Shown here: piece by piece, positions 56,925-64,000 of the stretch
Position numbering within the stretch: position 1 is the stretch's first letter
How the letters are laid out: the number at the start of each line of letters is the position of its first letter
Origin: PALSA-600 sp963842335
GTDB lineage: Bacteria > Actinomycetota > Thermoleophilia > Gaiellales > Gaiellaceae
Assembly: GCA_963842335.1 (NCBI GenBank)
Contig: CAWJGF010000028.1
Location: 124,001 to 188,000 of the forward strand
Length of the DNA stretch: 64,000 nucleotides
Direction of reading: 5' to 3'
Made by a program: the position numbers and the translations under genes
The notes under the pieces: generated by a model
Database searches by the model: none
The model's input: the letters and a program-made list of their open reading frames with translations, nothing else
What the model was told of the DNA's origin: nothing

Positions 56925-57006
56925 GCGATACAGGATAGGCGGCCGGCACCGATCCGTGTGGGGTGCCCTTTTTCACCCTTCGCAAGCCCTGACAGACTGT
57001 GCTCCG

Positions 57007-57738
57007 ATGGGCAAAACCCTCCTTTCGCTGTTTCTCGCGGCCATGGTGGCCGCTTCCGTCTCCGGGTGTGGCTCGAGTTCCACCTCTTCGAGCGGGACGA
57101 CGGTCGGCACGACCTCGGCCTTGACGACGACCCCGACAACCACGGGCCATGCTGCAGCGCCTGGACCGACATCGTTGACGATCTTCCGCGTGCGTTCAGG
57201 CGAGCTCGGCTCCGAGATCGTGCGCGTGGCGCATACGCAGGCAGTCGCCGCTGCGGCGCTCGAAGCGCTCGGGCTCGCTGCACCCGTCACGATCGCGAAC
57301 GGAACCGCCACGGTGCAGCTCGACGCCGCTTCGCCGGCCGAGGTCGCGGAGATCGTCTACACGCTGACCGAGTTTCCCTCGGTCACGCGGGTCGATGTCG
57401 CGGGCCGCACAGGCCTCACCCGCGACGACTTCGCGGCGTATCTGCCTACGATCTTCATCGCGTCACCGTCGGCAGGCGCCAGCGTGCCCTCGACGTTCAC
57501 CGTCACCGGCAGCGCGGTCGTGTTCGAGGCGACGCTCGTCGTCGAGCTTGTCCGTGGAGGCAAAGTCCTCGTGAAGCAGAGCGTCACCGCATCGGAGGGC
57601 GCCCCGGCGCGCGGAACGTTCGAGACCACGCTGCGCGCTCCGTCTGCCGGCGACGCGACCGTTACCGCCTTCGCACCGTCGGCGGAGAACGGGTCGCCGC
57701 AGCACCAGGTCGACGTGCCGGTGACCGTCACGCCTTGA
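57007..57738 (+). CDS. lipoprotein with GerMN and Gmad2 domains
   Basis: 243 residues. Lipobox VSGC after a short signal, then a Ser/Thr-rich linker (SSSTSSSGTTVGTT). Residues about 60-145 fit the GerMN domain (VRVAHTQAVAAAALEALGL, NGTATVQLDA, IVYTLTEFPSVTRV), and the last 90 the Gmad2 immunoglobulin-like domain (IFIASPSAGASVPSTFTVTGSAVVFEA, VELVRGGKVLVKQSVTA). Both domains occur together in spore germination-type and other envelope lipoproteins. Extracytoplasmic. The tRNA-Asn gene follows. Confidence 0.88.
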   Translation: MGKTLLSLFLAAMVAASVSGCGSSSTSSSGTTVGTTSALTTTPTTTGHAAAPGPTSLTIFRVRSGELGSEIVRVAHTQAVAAAALEALGLAAPVTIANGTATVQLDAASPAEVAEIVYTLTEFPSVTRVDVAGRTGLTRDDFAAYLPTIFIASPSAGASVPSTFTVTGSAVVFEATLVVELVRGGKVLVKQSVTASEGAPARGTFETTLRAPSAGDATVTAFAPSAENGSPQHQVDVPVTVTP

Positions 57739-57797
57739 ACTGCTCGCCGTGGGAACCGCCAAACCTCTGGCTACAATGCGCGCCGCCGCAGAACCGG

Positions 57798-57870
57798 TCC
57801 CCGGTAGCTCAATTGGCAGAGCATCTGACTGTTAATCAGAGGGTTGTTGGTTCGAGTCCAACCCGGGGAG
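57798..57870 (+). tRNA. tRNA-Asn (anticodon GTT)
   Basis: 73-base cloverleaf: acceptor TCCCCGG pairs with CCGGGGA, D arm TAGCTCAATTGGCAGAGC, anticodon loop with GTT, T arm GTTCGAGTC. CCA not encoded; no integration duplicate seen nearby. Confidence 0.96.
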
Positions 57871-58024
57871 TAGCACCCATGCGAGGTGCCGAGCGTCCCT
57901 GACCACGCCCTGACCCACGCCCAGGCACACACTCTCAAAGAGTCGTCGTGCGGCCGTGTGCTAGCGGCCAAACGGCGACGCTCGATGCCGACTTCGTAGT
58001 AGGTCGCCTGGCGCCGTCCATCAC

Positions 58025-58477
58025 CTAACAGTGGCCGTCGCGTAGCTCGAAGAGCAGCTCTTCGACGTCGTTCTTGTGCGAGCCGACTCGGACGAACCCG
58101 CACTTCTCGAGCACCCGGATCGAGGCGACGTTGCTCGTCGCGACCCACGCGTGCAGCGGTCGCTCGGTCACCTCGCCGGTGAGCTCCTGAAGCGCACGTG
58201 TCGCAAGGCCCTTGCCCCAGAACTCCCGTCCGATCCAGTAGCCGACGAGACGCCGCCCCTCCTGCTCCCAGCACCCGACGTTCCCGACCACCTCGCCCTC
58301 GTAGACGATCGTCTTCTTCGTCAACGAGTCGTCGGCAAGGAGCCGCCGCCAGTGCGCGTCGAAGGCCTCCCGGTCGCGGGCCGGGAAGACCGCCATCCGG
58401 TTCGCCTCGGGCTCGCGCTGGTGCTCGAAGAACGCGTCGAGGTCACTGACGACCACTTCCCGCAGAACACCGTCCAC
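58025..58477 (-). CDS. GNAT N-acetyltransferase (RimJ/RimL type)
   Basis: 150 residues. GNAT motifs: LREVVVSDLDAFFEHQRE, EGEVVGNVGCWEQEG, the acetyl-CoA loop YWIGREFWGKGLATRAL and the end strand HAWVATSNVASIRVLEKCGFVRVG. GTG 58477 is preceded at seven bases by TAGCGT (58490-58485), so I prefer it over ATG 58516. Acceptor unknown. Confidence 0.9.
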   Translation of the reverse strand: MDGVLREVVVSDLDAFFEHQREPEANRMAVFPARDREAFDAHWRRLLADDSLTKKTIVYEGEVVGNVGCWEQEGRRLVGYWIGREFWGKGLATRALQELTGEVTERPLHAWVATSNVASIRVLEKCGFVRVGSHKNDVEELLFELRDGHC

Positions 58478-58586
58478 CCCGAGGACGCTAGCGCGATTGA
58501 GCCGAGCCCGGGCCAACCCGTCGTCGATCCTCGCGTCTTCGCCTGCGTCGGTCTGGAAAGGCGGTGGTGGCGGATAAGCCCGGCGG

Positions 58587-60224
58587 TTACGACAGCGTGG
58601 CGACGCGTTCGAGCAGGCGCTGGAGCGCTTCCTGCAACTCCTTCGTCCGCATGGGATCCGAGTGCTGCAACTCGCGCCGGAGCTCGCGCTCGCGGAGGCG
58701 CCAGATCAGCTCCTCCCCGGTCGCGTCGTCGATGCCCTCGGCGACGGCGCGCGCGTCGAGCTCCGCGAGCAGTCCCACGGAGTCGGCGTCCAGCGGCGCG
58801 CCGTGGACGATGTGAGCGCGCAACAGACGGTGCTGCGAGTCGTAGAAGTGATCTTCGGTCAGTTCCGCAAGCAACGGCTTCAGTCGCTCGTGCGCGAGCA
58901 CACCGGCAAGTGCGTTCCGCTCGAGCTTGGCGCCCGCGTCGAGCACGCGCTGCGACGCGGGCGCAGCAGCTCGTGCGGAGGCTGAGCCGGCGCGGAGCTG
59001 CACCGTCATTCCGAGCTTGTCGTTCGCATAGCGCCACGCATCCTGGCGCTCCGGCGAGTCCGGAGCCTCCTCGAGGAGCGTCTTCACCGTGCGAAACGCG
59101 CTCTCGCGGTCATCGGCGCGGTCGATCTCGATGCGCGCGCGATAGACGAGGTACGGCTCGGCCTTCGCGAGTCGCGCCTCGAAGTCATTCGGGTCGTCGG
59201 CAGGATCGACGCCGGGCGGCAACGGCACGACCTTGACGTCGAACCCTTGCCGAACGGCCAACGCCATCCCTCGCAGCGTTGCCGTCTCGCCCGCGGCATC
59301 GCCGTCGAATGCAAGCCAGAGTCGCTTCGTCAGCCGGCCGAGCTCTTTCAGATGCTGTTCGGTGAGCGCCGTTCCCATGCAGGCGACGACCGGCTCGAAC
59401 CCCGCCTGGCGTAGCGCGAGAACGTCGGTGTTGCCCTCGACGACGCAGGCGCGGTCCTCTTTTGCGATCGCGGCGCGGGAGCGATCAAGTCCGTAGACGA
59501 CCCAACCCTTGTGGAACAGCTCCGACTCGCGCGTGTTCACGTATTTCGCGGGCAGCGGATCGTCCTCGTGCAACCGGCGCGCCTGGAATCCGAGGACACG
59601 GCCACGCGCGTCGGCCAAGGGGAAGAGCAAGCGTCGCTGGAAATAGTCCTCCCCACGTTGCCGCAAGAGCCCGGCAGCGTTCAGCTCGTCGCGCGTGAAG
59701 CCCTTTTCGAGCGCCTTGCGGACGAGGCTCGTGCCACCAAGCGCGAGACCAAGCCGGAACTCACGGCACACGTCTTCGTTCAGCCCCCGACCCTTCAGGT
59801 AGTCGCGCGCCATCCCACCCGCCTGCGAGTCCCACAGGGTCCGTTCGTAGAACGTCGCCGCCTGGTCGAGGAGGGCGAACATGCGCTCACGCCGCTTCCG
59901 CGCAAGGTCGTGCTCGGGCGAGCTCTCCTCGTACTCGATGGGGACTCGGAAGCGCTCGCCGAGCCACTCGATCGATTCCGCGAAGTCGAGGCCCTCGGTC
60001 TCGCGCACGAAGGTAATCAGGTCGCCCTTCGCGCCACAGCCGAAGCAGTAGTAGAGCTTGTCGACAGCGTTGACCGAGAACGACGGCGTTCGCTCCTCAT
60101 GGAACGGGCAGCGGCCCGTGTAGCGCGCGCCGGCCTTGCGCAGCTGAGTGCGCGCCGAGACGACTTCGACAAAGTCGGCGGCCGCCTTCACGGCGTCGAC
60201 AGAGGTGTCCTTGATCCGCGCCAT
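58587..60224 (-). CDS. dnaG: DNA primase
   Basis: 545 residues: N-terminal zinc finger (CPFHEERTPSF then YYCFGCGAKGD), the RNA polymerase catalytic core (FQRRLLFPLADARGRVLGFQARRL), TOPRIM motifs (VVEGNTDVLALRQAG and LAFDGDAAGE) and a C-terminal helicase-binding helical domain. EGNTDVL replaces the common EGYMDVI but keeps the catalytic acids. It makes replication primers. ATG 60224 overlaps the dgt TGA (TGATG), so both genes form an operon, a common actinobacterial arrangement. Confidence 0.97.
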   Translation of the reverse strand: MARIKDTSVDAVKAAADFVEVVSARTQLRKAGARYTGRCPFHEERTPSFSVNAVDKLYYCFGCGAKGDLITFVRETEGLDFAESIEWLGERFRVPIEYEESSPEHDLARKRRERMFALLDQAATFYERTLWDSQAGGMARDYLKGRGLNEDVCREFRLGLALGGTSLVRKALEKGFTRDELNAAGLLRQRGEDYFQRRLLFPLADARGRVLGFQARRLHEDDPLPAKYVNTRESELFHKGWVVYGLDRSRAAIAKEDRACVVEGNTDVLALRQAGFEPVVACMGTALTEQHLKELGRLTKRLWLAFDGDAAGETATLRGMALAVRQGFDVKVVPLPPGVDPADDPNDFEARLAKAEPYLVYRARIEIDRADDRESAFRTVKTLLEEAPDSPERQDAWRYANDKLGMTVQLRAGSASARAAAPASQRVLDAGAKLERNALAGVLAHERLKPLLAELTEDHFYDSQHRLLRAHIVHGAPLDADSVGLLAELDARAVAEGIDDATGEELIWRLRERELRRELQHSDPMRTKELQEALQRLLERVATLS

Positions 60225-61177
60225 CAGAGGGAGTCAGCGTACGACAGTGCGAAGCGATCGGTCATCCCTGCGATGAACTCGACGATGTCATCCTTCGCCT
60301 CGCCCCGGTCGACAAGGTGGGCGTAGATCCGGCGAATCGCGGCGTTGGCGCGGTCGTGCTCGGGCTTCGTCGACTCGCCGAGGTAGACGTGGTCGAACAT
60401 GAACGCACGCAGGGAGAGCATCGCTGCGCCGACCTCGCTGCCTTGCACGATGTCGCCCGCCTCGGCCGAAGACTCGATGAGGTCGTGCACGAGGGTGTCG
60501 ATCCGCGTCGCGCCGGTCGAGCCCAGGACCGCCAGCTCGTCTTGTGGGAGGTCTCCTTCGGCGAGGATCCCGTAGCGAAGCGCGTCGTCAATGTCGTGAT
60601 TGATGTAGGCGACCCGGTCGACGACGCGGACGATCTTGCCCTCGAGCGTCTCGGGCAGACGCTCGCCCGTATGCGTGAGGATCCCGTCGATCACCTCGTG
60701 CGAGAGGTTCAGTCGCCGGGCGATGCGGGCTGACTGCTCGTTGTGGCGGAAACCGTCGCCGCCGGCCGAGCGCAACAACTCGTCGAGAACCGCCTCGCCG
60801 GCGTGGCCGAACGGCGGATGCCCCATGTCGTGGCCGAGGCCGATCGCCTCCGTGAGATCCTCGTTCAGCCGCAGGGCCCGCGCCACGACGCGTGCGATGC
60901 CCGTCGTCTCGAGGGTGTGGGTGATGCGCGTTCGGTAATGGTCTCCGGCCGGGTCGATGAAGACCTGTGTCTTCCCCTTCAGGCGGCGGAACGGCTTCGA
61001 GTGGACGATGCGGTCGCGGTCTCGCTGAAACGGCGTGCGGATGCGGCATTCCTCCTCGGGCCGCTCGCGGCCGCGGCTCTCGTACGAGCGAACGGCGAGG
61101 GGCGACAGGGTGCGGCTCTCCACCTCGCGCATATGCGTCGCGAAGGCGTCGGCAACTCTTCCGGCCAGCTCCGGCAT
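60224..61177 (-). CDS. dgt: deoxyguanosinetriphosphate triphosphohydrolase-like HD protein
   Basis: 317 residues: CRIRTPFQRDRDRIVHSKPFRRLKGKTQVF, the HD metal site HTLETTGIARV and LGHDMGHPPFGHAGE, FRHNEQS, and IVRVVDRVAYINHDIDDAL. It hydrolyses dNTPs to the deoxynucleoside and triphosphate. ATG 61177 is six bases after TACCCT (61189-61184), so the dgt-dnaG transcript is probably leaderless. Confidence 0.94.
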   Translation of the reverse strand: MPELAGRVADAFATHMREVESRTLSPLAVRSYESRGRERPEEECRIRTPFQRDRDRIVHSKPFRRLKGKTQVFIDPAGDHYRTRITHTLETTGIARVVARALRLNEDLTEAIGLGHDMGHPPFGHAGEAVLDELLRSAGGDGFRHNEQSARIARRLNLSHEVIDGILTHTGERLPETLEGKIVRVVDRVAYINHDIDDALRYGILAEGDLPQDELAVLGSTGATRIDTLVHDLIESSAEAGDIVQGSEVGAAMLSLRAFMFDHVYLGESTKPEHDRANAAIRRIYAHLVDRGEAKDDIVEFIAGMTDRFALSYADSL

Positions 61178-61183
61178 GCGGCC

Positions 61184-61189
61184 AGGGTA
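61184..61189 (-). promoter_or_regulatory. -10 box TACCCT for the dgt-dnaG operon
   Basis: Reverse TACCCT, six bases before dgt ATG 61177; no ribosome site. Confidence 0.5.
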
Positions 61190-61279
61190 GTCGGTCGGGC
61201 GGCCGTGACGGCTCGCCGTTCCGGCGGCCACCGGCCGAACGAGACAGCGCCTGCGCGGACGAGCCGCGAGCCGCCATGG

Positions 61280-61359
61280 CCGGTGTCAGACACACGCGTG
61301 AAACCGTTGCGAACAATCGACATTTGGCTCGGCGCCGCGGGTTGCGTGGTATCAGACAC
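61280..61359. repeat. paired GTGTCAGACAC-type motifs
   Basis: CCGGTGTCAGACAC (61280-61293) and GTATCAGACAC (61349-61359) in the same orientation. The first, with the following ~17 bases (GAAAC core), matches the reverse complement of 32403-32433. Non-coding gap between dgt and the SDR gene. Confidence 0.6.
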
Positions 61360-61450
61360 GTGCGCGTGGGTGTGACTTACCACACACAGCGGTGTGACCG
61401 ATCCTCCGCAGCTGACCGGTTCGGGGCCGTCGGATTCGGGACGAGGGAGC

Positions 61451-62197
61451 TCAGATGATGATCGGCACGGTTCCGCCGTCGGCCGACCACGCCGCGCCGG
61501 TCACGTACGACGCTCGCTCGGACAGGAGAAAGACAACGACCGCGGCGATCTCCTCCGGCTCTGCGAGCCGTCCGAGCGGCCGACCGGCGCCGACCTTCGC
61601 AAGCACTTCATCCCGGTCTCCCTGCTGGGCCGCGAGACCGCCTTCGCCGAGCCAGGCGTCGGTCGCGGTCGGGCCAGGCGTGACCGCGTTGCAGCGAATG
61701 CCGTCGGCCGCGTGAACGTCGGCAACGAGGCGCGAGAACGAGAGCATCGCCGCCTTCATCACCGAATAGTCGGGCATCGTCGCCGAGGGCCGCTTCGCCG
61801 ACGTCGAGGACACATTCACGATCGAACCGCCCCTGCGCGCGCGCATCCCGGGCAGGACCGACCGGGTCGTCCGGATGGCGGTCATCAGGTTCAGCTCGAA
61901 GGAGAGATGCCAGTCGGCGTCGGTCAGCTGCTCCAGCTTCCGGATCTCGGTGCCGCCCACGTTGTTGACGAGACAGTCGACGCCCCCGAACGCCGCTTCA
62001 GCCGCGGCGACGAGCTCGTCGGCCGCGGCCGGATGGGTCAAATCGGCCGCGACGTGCAGGTCGCCGATGCCTTCCTTCCGGCGGCCCGAGGTGACAACGC
62101 GCGCGCCCTCGCCTTGGAGTTGGCGCGCGACTGCGAGCCCGATGCCGCCGGTGGAGCCGGTGACGATGCACACCTTGTTCTCGAGTCCGAGCTCCAT
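61451..62197 (-). CDS. short-chain dehydrogenase/reductase
   Basis: 248 residues of the classical SDR family: VTGSTGGIGLAVARQL (cofactor loop), VTSGRR after beta-2, CLVNNVGGTE, VNVSSTSAKRP with the catalytic Ser, YSVMKAAMLSF (YxxxK) and CNAVTPGPTATDAW. The Arg after beta-2 suggests NADP(H). Substrate unknown. ATG 62197 is nine bases from TAACGT (62212-62207), which overlaps the promoter of the divergent phosphatase. Confidence 0.94.
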   Translation of the reverse strand: MELGLENKVCIVTGSTGGIGLAVARQLQGEGARVVTSGRRKEGIGDLHVAADLTHPAAADELVAAAEAAFGGVDCLVNNVGGTEIRKLEQLTDADWHLSFELNLMTAIRTTRSVLPGMRARRGGSIVNVSSTSAKRPSATMPDYSVMKAAMLSFSRLVADVHAADGIRCNAVTPGPTATDAWLGEGGLAAQQGDRDEVLAKVGAGRPLGRLAEPEEIAAVVVFLLSERASYVTGAAWSADGGTVPIII

Positions 62198-62205
62198 GCC
62201 ATCGC

Positions 62206-62212
62206 TACGTTA
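62206..62212. promoter_or_regulatory. overlapping divergent -10 boxes (SDR and histidine phosphatase)
   Basis: TACGTTA holds forward TACGTT (62206-62211), six bases before GTG 62218, and reverse TAACGT (62212-62207), nine bases before ATG 62197. The intergenic space is 20 bases. Confidence 0.55.
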
Positions 62213-62217
62213 GCGGC

Positions 62218-62805
62218 GTGACGACCATCCTCCTTGCTCGCCACGGTGAAACCGACTGGAACAGCGAGCGTCGCTGGCAGGGCTGGGCCGACCAGCCGCT
62301 CAACGACGTCGGCCGCGCCCAGGCCACCGAGCTTGGAGCGTCGCTCGCAGGGCATGCGATCGATGCGGTCTACTCGAGCGACCTGCTGCGCGCGACAGAG
62401 ACGGCGCGCATCGTCGCCGAGACGATCGGGCTGCCGGTCACCGTCGATGAAGGGCTCCGCGAGGTCGACGTCGGTGACTGGTCGGGCCGCGTCCATTCCG
62501 AGATCGAGGGACTCGACCCCGAGGGTTACGTGCGCTGGCAGAACGGCGGCAAGGGCTGGAACGGGGGCGAGAGCTACGAGCAGATGGGCGAGCGGGTCGT
62601 CGCTGCGATTCTGCGGATCGCGCGAGCCCACCAAGGCCAAACGCTCCTCGTCGTCACCCATGGTGGCTCGATCAGGGCTTGCCGCGCCACGGCCGCCGGC
62701 GTTGCCTACGCCGCCTCGCGGACCTTCACAATTCCCAGCATGGGCAACTGCGAGGTCGCCGAGCTCGCAATCGTGGATGGCCGACTCGCCGAGTCACCGG
62801 ATTAG
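62218..62805 (+). CDS. histidine phosphatase (phosphoglycerate mutase-like)
   Basis: 195 residues: LARHGETDWNSERRWQGWADQPLN (phosphohistidine in RHGE), VYSSDLLRATETARI, EGLREVDVGDWSGR and VVTHGGSIRACRA with the second catalytic His. The family includes alpha-ribazole phosphatase and dPGM-like phosphatases; substrate unknown. GTG 62218 is leaderless by TACGTT. Confidence 0.93.
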   Translation: MTTILLARHGETDWNSERRWQGWADQPLNDVGRAQATELGASLAGHAIDAVYSSDLLRATETARIVAETIGLPVTVDEGLREVDVGDWSGRVHSEIEGLDPEGYVRWQNGGKGWNGGESYEQMGERVVAAILRIARAHQGQTLLVVTHGGSIRACRATAAGVAYAASRTFTIPSMGNCEVAELAIVDGRLAESPD

Positions 62806-62879
62806 ACTGGTCTGGGAGGGAATCGGGCCAGGTGACCACCATTGACTGATCGAGCTCAGGTTGCGCAGTTCGGCGGGCG

Positions 62880-64000
62880 ATGGTGACGCTCGCGTCGAAC
62901 CTCGAAGCCGCGCGGAGCCAGATGGCCTTCACGTTGGGCTTTCACATCATTCTCGCGTCGTTGGGGGTGGCGCTACCCGCGTTGATGTTGATCGCGAACT
63001 ACCGCGGTCTGCGCCGTAAGGACGCGGACGCGTTGAAGTTGGCGCAGCGGTGGTCGAAGGCGGTGGCGGTGACGTTCGCGGTGGGTGCGGTGACCGGAAC
63101 GGTTCTTTCGTTCGAGTTCGGGCTCCTCTGGCCGGCGTTCACGGGGCGCTTCGGGGGAGTCTTCGGGGTGTTGTTCGCGATCGAGGGAATCTTCTTCTTT
63201 CTCGAGGCGATCTTCATCGCGATCTACATCTTCGGTTGGAAGCGCCTGTCACCGTGGACGCATTTCTGGACGGGCGTGCCGGTCGTGATCACCGGTCTTG
63301 GCGGCGCGTTCTCGGTCGTAGCGGTGAACTCCTGGATGAACCAGCCTCAGGGGTTCTCGCCGGCGACGGGCAAGATCACGTCGGTCGAGCCGTTGAAGGT
63401 GATCTTCAACCCGGCAGTCCCTTACGAGGTGCCGCACATGATTCTCGCCGCCTATCTCGTCACGGGGTTCCTCGTAGCCTCGATCTATGCGGTCGGGATG
63501 CTGCGCGGCCGGCGCGACCGCATCTATCGCCTCGGGCTCTTGATTCCGCTGACGGTCGCGTGCATCGCGACGCCGATCCAGTTTGCGGTCGGCGACACTG
63601 CCGCGCGGGCGATCGCGAAGAACCAGCCGATCAAATTTGCGGGGATGGAATGCGTCGAACAAACCTCGACCGACGTGACCGAGTACATCTTCGGGCGGTG
63701 CACCTCGAGCGGCGTCAAGGGCGGCATCGGGATTCCGGGGTTCGATTCGTTCCTCGTCGGCTGGAGCACGAGTACGCAGGTGACGGGACTCGACTCGGTG
63801 CCGCCGGACGACCGGCCACCCGACAACACCATGCTCCATTGGGCCTTCGACACGATGGTGGGAATCTGCACGATGCTGATCGGTCTCGGACTCTGGCTCG
63901 GGATCGGCTGGTGGCGGAAGAGAGACTTCCCGCAGTCGCGCTGGTTCCTCGGAGCGGTCGCGGTGTCCGGAATTGCGTCGATCGTCGCGCTCGAGTGCGG
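62880..64000 (+). CDS. cydA: cytochrome bd oxidase subunit I (partial, runs off the end)
   Basis: ATG 62880 opens a frame still open at 64000 (373 codons). It matches CydA: RSQMAFTLGFHIILASLGV with the first heme His (GFH), VGAVTGTVLSFEFGLLWP, FFFLEAIFIAIYIFGW, GGAFSVVAVNSWMNQPQGF, and MLHWAFDTMVGICTMLIGL with VALEC near the end. The quinol-binding loop region (IKFAGMECVEQT) is short. High-affinity terminal quinol oxidase; cydB should follow just outside. Codon use favours TTG/TCG/GCG, somewhat unlike its neighbours. No strong ribosome site; GTG 62883 is the next codon. Confidence 0.95.
   Translation, partial: MVTLASNLEAARSQMAFTLGFHIILASLGVALPALMLIANYRGLRRKDADALKLAQRWSKAVAVTFAVGAVTGTVLSFEFGLLWPAFTGRFGGVFGVLFAIEGIFFFLEAIFIAIYIFGWKRLSPWTHFWTGVPVVITGLGGAFSVVAVNSWMNQPQGFSPATGKITSVEPLKVIFNPAVPYEVPHMILAAYLVTGFLVASIYAVGMLRGRRDRIYRLGLLIPLTVACIATPIQFAVGDTAARAIAKNQPIKFAGMECVEQTSTDVTEYIFGRCTSSGVKGGIGIPGFDSFLVGWSTSTQVTGLDSVPPDDRPPDNTMLHWAFDTMVGICTMLIGLGLWLGIGWWRKRDFPQSRWFLGAVAVSGIASIVALEC

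Overview
The window is GC-rich bacterial chromosome from an actinomycete-like organism, most likely class Thermoleophilia (Gaiellales/Solirubrobacterales relatives). That placement is inference from overall protein flavour, the presence of whiA, the HIT/RraA/HemQ set, an ArgRS without a HIGH box, and many genes that appear to be leaderless. No rRNA or other decisive marker is present. Most of the window is ordinary core genome; three stretches are accessory.

Layout. 1-6.6 kb: CorA, an NAD(P)-binding protein, a HIT protein, a cytochrome b plus sulfite-oxidase-like molybdoenzyme pair, an RraA-like protein and several very small membrane proteins. 6.6-17.2 kb: a decayed accessory region ending at tRNA-Gly(CCC). 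The 3' part of that tRNA is repeated as direct repeats at 13.64 and 8.99 kb, an integrase C-terminal fragment lies between them, and the cargo is secreted or membrane proteins of unknown function, pseudogenes and repeats. 17.3-40.9 kb: core metabolism and information genes (DUF2090 aldolase-like protein, glpX, argS, M48 protease, ECF sigma factor, a gap-pgk-tpiA-gpmI glycolytic operon, M32 carboxypeptidase, whiA with a cysteine-less MGMT homologue, pruA, uvrC, a glycosidase-like lipoprotein, hemQ). 40.9-42.4 kb: bcp and a DUF192-bolA-grxD operon. 42.6-52.2 kb: a complete-looking tad/flp pilus operon, except that the pilin, tadE and tadG genes carry four +1 frameshifts, the TadB protein carries an N-terminal von Willebrand A domain, and a long coiled-coil gene is coupled to the end. 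52.2-53.9 kb: tRNA-Leu(CAG) followed by small accessory genes and a second copy of a 365-bp block from the tRNA-Gly island. 53.9-64 kb: subtilase, GerMN/Gmad2 lipoprotein, tRNA-Asn(GTT), GNAT, dnaG, dgt, an SDR, a histidine phosphatase and the start of cydA.

Expression signals. About twenty genes have no Shine-Dalgarno sequence but a TANNNT -10 hexamer 6-9 bases before the start codon, as expected for leaderless mRNAs. Several divergent pairs share overlapping -10 boxes. Genes inside operons mostly overlap by ATGA, GTGA or TTGA.

Most notable leads: the HIGH-less ArgRS; the leaderless/bidirectional promoter pattern; the tandem tRNA-Gly island with its cross-genome 365-bp duplication; the clustered +1 frameshifts and vWA-TadB fusion in the tad operon; and a three-way-junction-like structured element downstream of whiA.
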